Source: CAVRZJ01 sp964594125 (lineage in GTDB: Bacteria > Acidobacteriota > Thermoanaerobaculia > Thermoanaerobaculales > Thermoanaerobaculaceae). Taken from it: a DNA stretch of 64,000 nt. Every line of letters begins with the position of its first letter. The first letter of the stretch is position 1. The notes beneath the pieces are model-generated. The model searched no databases. It saw nothing but the letters and a program-made list of their open reading frames with translations, and was not told where the DNA came from. Both the position numbers and the translations under genes were made by a program. The stretch covers positions 62,001 through 126,000 of the forward strand of contig CAZQLL010000006.1 in assembly GCA_964594125.1 (NCBI GenBank). Reading direction: 5' to 3'. Of this stretch, positions 15,627 to 23,330 are shown in pieces.

Positions 15627-18600
15627 TTCACCTCCAGCGACACCGACGAGTCGGTGTCGCGGGTCGCCTCGAGGAACAGGCCGGGGCCGAGGCGCCAGCG
15701 GCTCACGATCACTTCCTGCCGGTTGGAGTCGAGGGTGGTCGACAGCGTCACCGACCAGTCGCGGGTGATCTGCTTGGCGACCGTGAGCCGGGCCGTCGGG
15801 TTGCCGGTCTCGCCCGCGGTCACCGGGTCGACGCGGAGCTGGTCGAGCGAGAGGAGCGAGCGGGCGCGGCTGGTGACCGCGCCGGTAAGCTGCTCGGTGA
15901 GGAACGTCGACGCCGCGGCGCCGGCCTGCACCTGGCCGACCTCGTCGACGCGGCGGCCGACCGACAGCAGCGCGATGATGTCCATCTCGGGCAGCGGCGG
16001 CGTCGACGAGAACGTCGGCGTCAGGCGTTCAAGGGTGCCGGTGACGGCGACGCCGATGTCCCAGCTCTGGACCGTCGTGTGCCCGACGATGTCGAGGAAG
16101 GGGTCGATCGCGTCGGGGCGGGTGAAGGTGACGACCGCGCGGTCGAGCTCGTAGCGGACGCCGGACATCTCGAGCTCGCCGCCGGGGAGCATCTCGAGGC
16201 GGCCGAGCACGCCGGGGTGCGCCGAGGTGCCGACGATGCGCAGCTCCCCGCGCGCCGCCAACCGGGCCAGCGGCATGTTGACCTCGAACGTGCCGGGCAC
16301 CTCGACGCGCAGGTTCAACCGCACCGCCCCCTCCTCGGCCGCGCTGCGGACCGGCGCCATCATCTCCTCGAGGATCAGCTTGTGCAGGGACAGCTCGCGC
16401 CGGTAGACGGTGCGCAGCAGCGTGGTGTCGCCGCTCACCGAGAGGCGGTCGAGCGGTCCGACGATCCGCAGCTCGCCAGCGAGCACGGGAGTGAGGCCGG
16501 GGATCAGCGGCCACCGTACCCGGCGGGCATGAACCGCCAGGTCGAGCTCGACCTCCGGGGTGACGACCACCCGGCCGTCGCACGTCCCTTCCCCGCCCCC
16601 GAGCTGGAACTCGACGCCGGACAGCGCGATGACCTCGGGCACGAACTCGAACACGCCGTTGATGCCCGTCAGCGGCGCGGGCAGGCCAGGAAGCGTGAGC
16701 GACCCGTTCTCGACCCGCGCCACGCCCTCGAAACGCGGCGCCGCGTCGGTGCCGAGCACCTCGCCGAGCAGCTCCACCCGGCCGCGCGGGTTGCCGCCGC
16801 GGAACACCAGCCCGAGCAGCGCCGCCGGGAGCTCGCCGGCGACGTTGCCGGCCAGCGTGCCGTCGGCGCGGCGCGTGCCGCGTACGAACAGCGATGAGCG
16901 CGGTCCGGCCAGGCGCACGCCGTCGAGCGTGACCTCGGCGCCGGCCACCGTGAACCGAGCCGGCTGCGCCAGCGTCGCGCGCTCGCCCTCGACCTCGAGC
17001 GCCAGCGCGCGGATCTCCCCCTCGACGTGCGGCTCGCGGCCGCGCGCGAAGGTGAGCTGTGCCCGCCCTTCCAGCTCGCCGTCGACCGGCAACTCGCCTC
17101 CGAGCAGGTCCCCGGCCGCCAGCCGCCACGACGCCACGGCGAAGTCGAGAGCGCCGCCGAAGCCTCCCGCCGACTCGCGCAGCGTGCCGCCGACGCGCCA
17201 CACGCCGGGGCGTTCGAGCGCGACCACCAGGCCGCGGCGGTCGAGGTCGACGTGGCCGGCGGCCCCCCCGGCGCTGGCGACCTGCAGCGTCCCCGCCGGG
17301 CTGTCGAAGGGGAACTCGCCGTGGAACGAGCAGTCGAGGGCGCCGCCGACGAGGCGGGCGAGCGGCGGCGAGACCGCGTCGAGACCGAACGACGCGAGGC
17401 GCGCGTCGATACGCGCTGTGCCCGCCGCGAAATCGACGAGGACGCCGGCGGAGAACGGCCCCACCTTCAGGTCGCTGACCGCAACGACGCCCGAGGCGAC
17501 GTCGATGCGGCCGGCGCCGTCGCCGAACGGCGCCCCGGCGAGCGACACCGAGCGCAGGCGCAGCGCCGCCTCCGCGCCCGGCGACGCCAGCGGCCCCCAC
17601 ACCCGCCCGGTGAAATCCACCCGCCCGCGCACCGGCGCCGGCACGCCGCCCCACGCCGCCAGCCGCTCGAGCGGCACGTCCCGCCCGCGCAGCGCCAGCG
17701 CCAGCTCGTTGCCGTGGGCGAAGTCGAGCGATCCCTCGCACGCCACCCGGCCGGAACCGACCAGCACCTCGCCGCTTTCGACGTTCACCACGCCGCCGCC
17801 GATGCGCAGCAACCCCTCCAGACCGTCCGCCGCCATCGGCCCGAACGACACCGGCGCCACCGCCACGTCGCCGACCACCGCGAGGTCGTGGAACGGGCCG
17901 CGCAGCCTGAGGTCGAGCGACGCCTCGCCGACCAGCGGCGACGGCAGGACGTCCTCGCCCACCCAGCCGCGCAGCAGCCGCGCAACCGTCGCCACCGGAA
18001 CTCGGTCCACCTGCACCGACCACGACGGGACCCACGACCCGATCGCCAGGCGTCCCTCCCAGCGCAGCGACGCGCCGGCGATCGCGGCGCGCTCGCTCGC
18101 GATCGCCAGGGCGCCGTCGCGCGCGAGGGAAACCACGATCTGGCCGGCGATCGGGACCTCGCCCGGGCGCGCCGCGAGCTGGGCGATGCCGGTGCCCAAG
18201 CCCTCCTTGATGCGTGCGCCCTCCCACCCGACGTCGGCGGTGAAGCGCACGCCGGCGGCGAGCCCGGCGGGATCGACGCCGAGCGCCTGCAGGAACCCGG
18301 CCGCCGACACGCCGTCGCCGCGCGCCGCAATACGGTGCGACCACGGCGGGCCGAGCGGGGCGAGGGCGTACGAGCCCTCGACGGTACCCCCCGCGAAGGT
18401 GGCATGCGCCAGCGACGCTTCGACGCCGTCGCGCGTGACGTGCACCTCGCCCTCGGCGTCGGTCAGCTCGAACGACAGCACGCGGGCGCGCGGCGCTGTC
18501 ACCTCGGCGTCGAGCCGCAGCTCCCCCGCCGCCATCGCGGCCGTGACGCGCGCCGACGCCTCGCCGGCGAGTCCGGCGCCGATCCGCAGCGCGCGGTCGA

Positions 18601-19357
18601 GCGCCGCGAGGTCGGCGCGCAGCGTGCCCGCCGCGCTCGCCGCCCCCGCGGCGATCCCGCCGCGCAGGTCGGCTTCCCACCACCCGCCGGTCGCGCGCAA
18701 CCGGCGCACCTCCCACCCCGTTTCGGTCCGGCGGCCCCACGCCGAGAAGGCGGCGGCGATCGGCTCGATCCCGGGGACGCGCACCTCCAGGCGGCCGGCC
18801 TGCGCGACGACCGCCGTCATCGGCCGGCGCCCGCTGCCCGCCCAGCGCACCTGGACATCGCTGGCCTCCAGCGAGATCCCACCGGGCAGGTCGAGGCGAT
18901 CGAGCGTGAGGTCCTCCACGGCGAGCTGGCGGACGGTGACGCCGATCCACGGCTCGCGCGTCTCGCCGCCGCGGCCGGCGCGCTCGACGGACGCCGAGAT
19001 CCGCACGCCGCGCAGGCGGAGCTGGCTGAGGACGACCTCACGCTCGCCGAGACGCACCTGGCTCAGCCCCACCTCGACCGCTTCCGCCCGTCCGACCACG
19101 CGGCCGGGAGCGCCCAGCTCGACCTCGCGCAGCGTCAGGCGCGGCGGCAGCAGCGTCACCCGGGCATCGGCGATCGACACCGGTTGGCGCAGCACCAGTG
19201 TGAGCCGGGCGCCGAGGTTCCTGGCGATCCAGGCCCGCGCCGCCGGCCGTTGCGCCAGGCGCAGCAGCACGGTGCCGAGTGCGAGCCAGCAGGCGATCGC
19301 CAGCAGCACCGCCGCCGCCGTGCGGGTGACGTGGGGCCTCCGCGGCGACAACCTCAC
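15608..19357 (-). CDS. tamB: Translocation and assembly module protein TamB (DUF490)
   Basis: The product has 1249 residues, normal for TamB. One N-terminal membrane anchor (AAAVLLAIACWLALGTVLL) is followed by a very long repetitive beta-rich region, expected to form a lipid-carrying groove across the periplasm. The C-terminal ~150 residues fit DUF490: EVGQVQAGAAASTFLTEQL, then ITRDWSVTLSTTL and an end in VKWLRRY. I place the start at the GTG at 19357, whose GTGA overlaps the nadK stop. A TTG two codons later has better spacing from the GGGAGGG site and is also possible. TamA follows directly, so they form one module. Confidence 0.9.
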   Translation of the reverse strand: MRLSPRRPHVTRTAAAVLLAIACWLALGTVLLRLAQRPAARAWIARNLGARLTLVLRQPVSIADARVTLLPPRLTLREVELGAPGRVVGRAEAVEVGLSQVRLGEREVVLSQLRLRGVRISASVERAGRGGETREPWIGVTVRQLAVEDLTLDRLDLPGGISLEASDVQVRWAGSGRRPMTAVVAQAGRLEVRVPGIEPIAAAFSAWGRRTETGWEVRRLRATGGWWEADLRGGIAAGAASAAGTLRADLAALDRALRIGAGLAGEASARVTAAMAAGELRLDAEVTAPRARVLSFELTDAEGEVHVTRDGVEASLAHATFAGGTVEGSYALAPLGPPWSHRIAARGDGVSAAGFLQALGVDPAGLAAGVRFTADVGWEGARIKEGLGTGIAQLAARPGEVPIAGQIVVSLARDGALAIASERAAIAGASLRWEGRLAIGSWVPSWSVQVDRVPVATVARLLRGWVGEDVLPSPLVGEASLDLRLRGPFHDLAVVGDVAVAPVSFGPMAADGLEGLLRIGGGVVNVESGEVLVGSGRVACEGSLDFAHGNELALALRGRDVPLERLAAWGGVPAPVRGRVDFTGRVWGPLASPGAEAALRLRSVSLAGAPFGDGAGRIDVASGVVAVSDLKVGPFSAGVLVDFAAGTARIDARLASFGLDAVSPPLARLVGGALDCSFHGEFPFDSPAGTLQVASAGGAAGHVDLDRRGLVVALERPGVWRVGGTLRESAGGFGGALDFAVASWRLAAGDLLGGELPVDGELEGRAQLTFARGREPHVEGEIRALALEVEGERATLAQPARFTVAGAEVTLDGVRLAGPRSSLFVRGTRRADGTLAGNVAGELPAALLGLVFRGGNPRGRVELLGEVLGTDAAPRFEGVARVENGSLTLPGLPAPLTGINGVFEFVPEVIALSGVEFQLGGGEGTCDGRVVVTPEVELDLAVHARRVRWPLIPGLTPVLAGELRIVGPLDRLSVSGDTTLLRTVYRRELSLHKLILEEMMAPVRSAAEEGAVRLNLRVEVPGTFEVNMPLARLAARGELRIVGTSAHPGVLGRLEMLPGGELEMSGVRYELDRAVVTFTRPDAIDPFLDIVGHTTVQSWDIGVAVTGTLERLTPTFSSTPPLPEMDIIALLSVGRRVDEVGQVQAGAAASTFLTEQLTGAVTSRARSLLSLDQLRVDPVTAGETGNPTARLTVAKQITRDWSVTLSTTLDSNRQEVIVSRWRLGPGLFLEATRDTDSSVSLEVKWLRRY

Positions 19358-20235
19358 CCCTCCCGCTCGCCCCACTTGAGCTTCTTGTGGAGGATCGAGA
19401 AGAAGCCCGATGAGCGTTCGCGGACAAGCGAGAGAGGCTCGGCCGACCGGCTCACTGCGACCGACATCCCCGGGGTGAACGGAAACCCGCGCTGGCCGTC
19501 GAGCGTGAGGTAGACCTCGGCCTCGCCGGCTTCCAGGTAGGCGCGCACGCGCGACGCCGGCGGCACCACCAGCGGGCGGTCGGTCAGCGTGTGCGAGCAG
19601 ATCGGAGTGATCAGCAGCGCCGACAGCGCCGGGTGCACGATCGGACCGCCGGCCGACAGGTTGTAGGCGGTCGAGCCGGTCGGCGTGGCCAGTATCAGCC
19701 CGTCTCCCCGGTAGCGCGTGAGGAACTCGCCGTCGACGTCGACGGCGATCGAGACGATGCGCGCAAGCGCCGCCTTGGTGATCACGACGTCGTTGAGCAC
19801 CTGGTAGGAGCGCTCGCCGTTGCCCCCGGCGACCTCGACCTGCAGCCTCTGCCGGCGCTCCACCTCGGCGCGGCCGGCGAGCAGGTCGTCGAGCAGCTCG
19901 AAGGTGCGTTCCGGCGCGTGCTCGGTCAGGAAGCCGAGCGTGCCGAGGTTGACGCCGCCGACCGGCACCGAGGCCGGGCAGCCGCGCGTCACCGAGAGGA
20001 ACGTGCCGTCGCCCCCGAGGACGACGACGGCGTCGACCTCGCGGCCGAGCAGCGCGCGCGGCGGGCCCGACGGCACGCCCAGGGCCGGCGCCGACTCGCT
20101 GTCGGCGACGCCGGCCACGCCGCGCGCCGCCAGCTCGGCGAGCACGCGCCGCCCGAGCGCCACGGCGGCGGGGTTCGAAGTCTTGACGACGACGCCGACA
20201 CGCTGCGGTGGGGCGAGGTGAGCGGCTCGATCCAT
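19354..20235 (-). CDS. nadK: NAD kinase
   Basis: The product has 293 residues. It shows the complete NAD kinase set: GGDGTFL (residues 74-80), NLGTLGFL, NDVVI, the TPTGSTAYNLSAGG loop and the late VSL-type region. The enzyme phosphorylates NAD to NADP with ATP or polyphosphate in the cytoplasm. The ATG at 20235 gives the normal family length. The stop overlaps the GTG of tamB, so a central metabolic enzyme is coupled to an envelope assembly module; in the related phyla nadK is often next to recN, which is absent here. Confidence 0.96.
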   Translation of the reverse strand: MDRAAHLAPPQRVGVVVKTSNPAAVALGRRVLAELAARGVAGVADSESAPALGVPSGPPRALLGREVDAVVVLGGDGTFLSVTRGCPASVPVGGVNLGTLGFLTEHAPERTFELLDDLLAGRAEVERRQRLQVEVAGGNGERSYQVLNDVVITKAALARIVSIAVDVDGEFLTRYRGDGLILATPTGSTAYNLSAGGPIVHPALSALLITPICSHTLTDRPLVVPPASRVRAYLEAGEAEVYLTLDGQRGFPFTPGMSVAVSRSAEPLSLVRERSSGFFSILHKKLKWGEREG

Positions 20236-20293
20236 CGCGCAATTCTACTCGCGGCCGGCGCCGCGGCGGCGGCGCCGGCGCGGCGCCCCGCGG

Positions 20294-20515
20294 TCATCGC
20301 CCGGCGAGCAGCCGGACCACCTCGCCGGACTCCGGGAAGCGTCCGGCCTGGTGCTTCGAGAACACCAGCCGGCCGTCGGCACGCACGTCGAAGATGCCGC
20401 CCGACCCGCGCAGCAGCTTCACCTCGGCTCCGTAGGCCTGCTTCAGCTCGGCCGCCAGACCGGCGGCCCGCGGTTCGTAGTTTCAGGTCACGCAGTAGGT
20501 GATCTCGACACGCAT
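20294..20515 (-). CDS. SelW/Rdx-family selenoprotein with in-frame UGA (CxxU)
   Basis: The frame from ATG 20515 to TGA 20294-20296 reads 73 residues if the TGA at 20483-20485 is selenocysteine (residue 11). The product begins MRVEITYCVTU, so the UGA falls exactly at the redox position of the SelW/SelT/SelH CxxU motif, and it continues with NYEPRAAGLAAELKQ and GSGGIFDVRADGRLVFSKHQAGRFPES, the thioredoxin-like Rdx fold with its conserved FSK and G-R-FP segments. A GGAGGG ribosome site is six bases upstream (20521-20526). A SECIS-like hairpin follows the UGA (20450-20468). The family are small redox proteins. SelA/SelB/SelC are not in this window, so decoding is inferred. Confidence 0.9.
20450..20468 (-). 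promoter_or_regulatory. Bacterial SECIS-like hairpin for UGA decoding
   Basis: On the mRNA strand a perfect 7-bp stem, GGCCGCC and GGCGGCC, closes a 5-base loop GGTCT. It starts 15 bases after the UGA (20483-20485), and its loop begins 22 bases after it, inside the 16-37 base range known for bacterial SECIS elements. The loop GGUCU equals the one in the SECIS of E. coli fdhF, in which the G and U are contacted by SelB. The element lies in coding sequence, as it must in bacteria. Confidence 0.75.
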
Positions 20516-20539
20516 CCGCACCCTCCAGCACCCGGGAGT

Positions 20540-21754
20540 CTACGCCGGTCCCGCCGCACGCGCCCCGTGCCGCAGCGCGCCGGCTGCCGCGGCGGCCATG
20601 CAGAACACGCCGGCCGCGGCCGCCGTGGCCGGGGCGCCCGCCCGTTCCGCCAGCCAGCCCGCCGCGATGCCGCCGACCGGCGACATCCCCACGAAGATCC
20701 AGAAGTAGATCGACATGACGCGGCCGCGCAGCGCCGGCGGCGCGCTGGCCTGCAGGAACCCGTTGGTGGTCGAGAGCTGCAACGCCACGGCGAATCCGAT
20801 CACCACCATGACGAGCACGGCGGGCCGGAGGTCGCGCATCAGCGCGAGGGCGACCAGGCCGGCGCCGAGCGTCCCCTGCCCGGCGAGGACGCGCAGCGGC
20901 GCGGCGGGCGTGCCGCTCCCGGCCGCCGCCCGCAGCGCGCCGAGGATGGCGCCGATCCCCGCGCCGGCGAGGAGCAGTCCGTACGCGTGCACGCCGCCTC
21001 GGAGCACGTCGCGCGCCACCACCGGCAGGAGCGTCGAGTACGAGAGGCCGACGGTCGACGTCACGGCCACCACCAGCAGCATCGCGCGCACCGCCGGCGC
21101 CGAGAAGGCGAAGCGCACCCCGGCGGCGAGCTCGTCGCGCCACGAGGTGGCGGCGCGCTCTGGCCGCTCCCCGGGCGGCAGCGTGAGCAGGGCCGCCAGC
21201 ACCGCGCCATAGCTCACGGCGTTGACTGCGAAGCAGACGCCCTCTCCCCAGGCAGCGACCACGAGTCCCGCGACCGCCGGCCCGACGATGCGGGCCGCGT
21301 TGAACGCCGAGGCGTTGAGCGATACCGCGCTCTGCAGGTCGTCGATGCCGACCATGTCGACCTGGAGGATCTGGCGCGCCGGCATGTCGAAGGTGTCGAC
21401 CGCTCCCTGGACGAGCGCGACGGCCAGGATGTGCCAGGCCTGGACGTGCCCGGAGAGGGTGAGCGCGGCGAGCGCCGCCGCCTGCAGCATCCCGAGCGCC
21501 TGCGTCGCCAGCACGAGCGGCCGCCGCGGCAACCGGTCGGTGACCACCCCGGCGACCAGCGCTCCGAGCAGCGACGGCCCGAAGCGCGCCGCCGACAGCA
21601 TCCCGAGCGCGAGCGGCGAGTCGGTGAGGCGGTAGAGCAGCCACCCCTGCGCCAGCGTCTGCATCCAGCCGCCGGTCACCGAGATCGCCTGGCCGGCCCA
21701 GTACACGCGGAACGGCCGGTGGCGCATCGCCCGGAAGGCGCCGCGCCAACGCAT
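20540..21754 (-). CDS. MFS exporter, EntS/MFS_3-like
   Basis: The product has about 404 residues from the chosen start and about 12 hydrophobic helices. The motif DRLPRRPLVLATQ between helices 2 and 3 and the DMPARQILQVDMVG segment are typical of the MFS_3/EntS family that exports siderophores or drugs. A frame-extending region reaches back to 21862, but the proteins usually begin RAMRHRPFRVYWAGQ; I place the start at ATG 21754 (ATG 21727 also possible). No good ribosome site was seen. It is 24 bases after the selenoprotein gene in the direction of its own upstream side, so it is not clearly in that operon. Confidence 0.85.
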   Translation of the reverse strand: MRWRGAFRAMRHRPFRVYWAGQAISVTGGWMQTLAQGWLLYRLTDSPLALGMLSAARFGPSLLGALVAGVVTDRLPRRPLVLATQALGMLQAAALAALTLSGHVQAWHILAVALVQGAVDTFDMPARQILQVDMVGIDDLQSAVSLNASAFNAARIVGPAVAGLVVAAWGEGVCFAVNAVSYGAVLAALLTLPPGERPERAATSWRDELAAGVRFAFSAPAVRAMLLVVAVTSTVGLSYSTLLPVVARDVLRGGVHAYGLLLAGAGIGAILGALRAAAGSGTPAAPLRVLAGQGTLGAGLVALALMRDLRPAVLVMVVIGFAVALQLSTTNGFLQASAPPALRGRVMSIYFWIFVGMSPVGGIAAGWLAERAGAPATAAAAGVFCMAAAAAGALRHGARAAGPA

Positions 21755-21905
21755 CGCCACCCAGCCTCTCACGCTGCCACGGTAGCAGCCTGCGCCGCCG
21801 GCGAGAACCGCCGTCCTCACACGGGCGCTTGGCCGCCGCATGGACGTCGGGCCCCGGCGCACGCCGAACGCCGCGCCGGGGCCCGAGAACCGGCTCGCGC
21901 TGCGG

Positions 21906-22769
21906 CTACTTCTGGATCTTCTCCTCGAACACCAGGTTGGGGAAGCGCGCCTGCAGCACCTCGCGCACCTTCTTCACATTGTCGTTGCTGCCCGTGTCGG
22001 AGCCCACGTCGCGGAACGCGTAGTCCTTGCCCTTGAAGATCTTGAAGCCGATCTCGAAGCAGAAGCTGCCGCCCGGCAGCGGCTGGCACTTCAGCCATGC
22101 GCGCTCGAGAGCGGTCACCTTGGCCGTGAAGTTGGACTTGGCGTCGGTGGCGCTCGCCCAGATCAGATCGTCGCCCTTGAAGGTGAGCTTGCCCTGATGG
22201 TCCTTCGACAGGAAGGTGCCGCGCATCAGGAGCAGGCCGTCGATCACGGCGTCCGTGGCGGCCTTGGGCGGGGCTGCGGCCCCTGCCGGCACGGCGCCGG
22301 CGGCGGCGGCCGTCGCCGCGCCGCCCGCCGCGGCCGTGGACATCCAGGCGGCGACGACGGCGTCGGGCACCCGGTTCTCCTTGAGGTAGATGAGGTCGTT
22401 CGGCGACAGCGGTTTGACATCCGGACTCTGCTTGATGAGGTCGATCAGCAGCGACTCGGTCACGCCGCTCTGCACCAGCTTCACGACCTTCGTCAGGTTC
22501 GGGTTGTCGGGCTGCAGCGGCAGCGGCGCCGGCAGCGCCTTCGCCTGCAGCGCCGTGATCACCGTCTCGGGAATGCCGGCGGCGCGCAGCTTCTCGATGC
22601 CGCCGGGCGGAATCGGCGCCACGGTGTTGGCGGGGTCGTTGATCTTCTCGACGATCTTCTCCGGAGGCGCACCGAAGCTGTGCGCGGCGATGATCTTGTC
22701 GATGGTGAGCTCCTCGGCGAACGCGGAGACCGCTAGAAGGAGCGCGACGGCGTACACGAGCTTGCGCAT
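21906..22769 (-). CDS. Secreted protein with repeated 'KIV/LIKQ' helices, unknown function
   Basis: The 287-residue precursor has a signal peptide (MRKLVYAVALLLAVSAFAEE). Residues ~22-145 carry three related helical segments (IDKIIAAHSFGAPPEKIVEKIND, KVVKLVQSGVTESLLIDLIKQ, IYLKENRVPDAVVAAWM), a pattern often seen before or within SHOCT-like or TPM-like modules in Acidobacteriota. An Ala/Gly-rich linker follows, then a C-terminal ~115-residue beta domain (GTFLSKDHQGKLTFKGDDL, ending EKIQK). GGAGGAAC lies about seven bases upstream. It stands alone and I do not recognise a family with certainty. Confidence 0.75.
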   Translation of the reverse strand: MRKLVYAVALLLAVSAFAEELTIDKIIAAHSFGAPPEKIVEKINDPANTVAPIPPGGIEKLRAAGIPETVITALQAKALPAPLPLQPDNPNLTKVVKLVQSGVTESLLIDLIKQSPDVKPLSPNDLIYLKENRVPDAVVAAWMSTAAAGGAATAAAAGAVPAGAAAPPKAATDAVIDGLLLMRGTFLSKDHQGKLTFKGDDLIWASATDAKSNFTAKVTALERAWLKCQPLPGGSFCFEIGFKIFKGKDYAFRDVGSDTGSNDNVKKVREVLQARFPNLVFEEKIQK

Positions 22770-23330
22770 TTCTGGTTCCTCCTTGGCATGGAGCGATCGT
22801 ACCACTCGGGGGCGGAAAGAGGCAAGGACAACCGGGATCGGACGATGAGCATGAGTCTGAATCGGTGTCCTCGCTGCCGGCCCCGGCGCGCGCCGCGGCG
22901 GCGTTCTAATGGAGTGGTTCGGAGGAGCGGTCTCGCGGCCGCCGCGGGCGCCGGCGTGCCTCCGGCCCCTCCCCCCTGGAGCGCCGGCAGCCTTGCCCGG
23001 CCGCCGGGGCGCCGCCGCCACAGCAGGTCGGCGCGGCATGCGACGACGTCCTACTGGCCCGCCTCGGCCCGCCCGCGGCGCGGCTCGCAGCGGCCGGGCG
23101 AGCATCAGGAATCTGGCGCGCAGGATCTCGGAATCGCGAAACGCGGCGGGCTCTTGACACTCCTTCTTTCGCCTCTATCATCGAGGACAAGTCATCCGTT
23201 TCCACCGGGCAGGGGCAGACCCGCTCGAGTGACACGCCGGTGCAGGAAGCGCTCGGCCTCGCGCCGAGGGGGGTCGAGTCGGCGGCTCGCAGGGGGGGAC
23301 AGCAACGGGCAGGCAGGAGAAGGGGGAACC
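22770..23330. other. Intergenic region (561 bases) between divergent genes
   Basis: No gene was found here on either strand. It holds the start region of the minus-strand secreted protein, a 27-base GC-rich palindromic element at 22982-23008 (a relative of 6830-6856), and the promoter at 23154-23181 for the DUF1302 operon. The 5' leader of that operon would be about 143 bases (from ~23188). Confidence 0.6.
23154..23181 (+). promoter_or_regulatory. Sigma70-type promoter of the DUF1302 operon
   Basis: A perfect TTGACA (23154-23159) and TATCAT (23176-23181) are separated by 16 bases. The start would be near 23188. The leader of about 143 bases before the ATG at 23331 is unusually long for this window and could carry regulation, but no riboswitch fold was recognised. 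Confidence 0.65.

Noticed and set aside
20483..20485. TGA seen as a nonsense mutation that makes the small gene a pseudogene
   Set aside because: It lies exactly at the CxxU position, the frame stays open and family-like after it, and a SECIS-like hairpin follows at the right distance.
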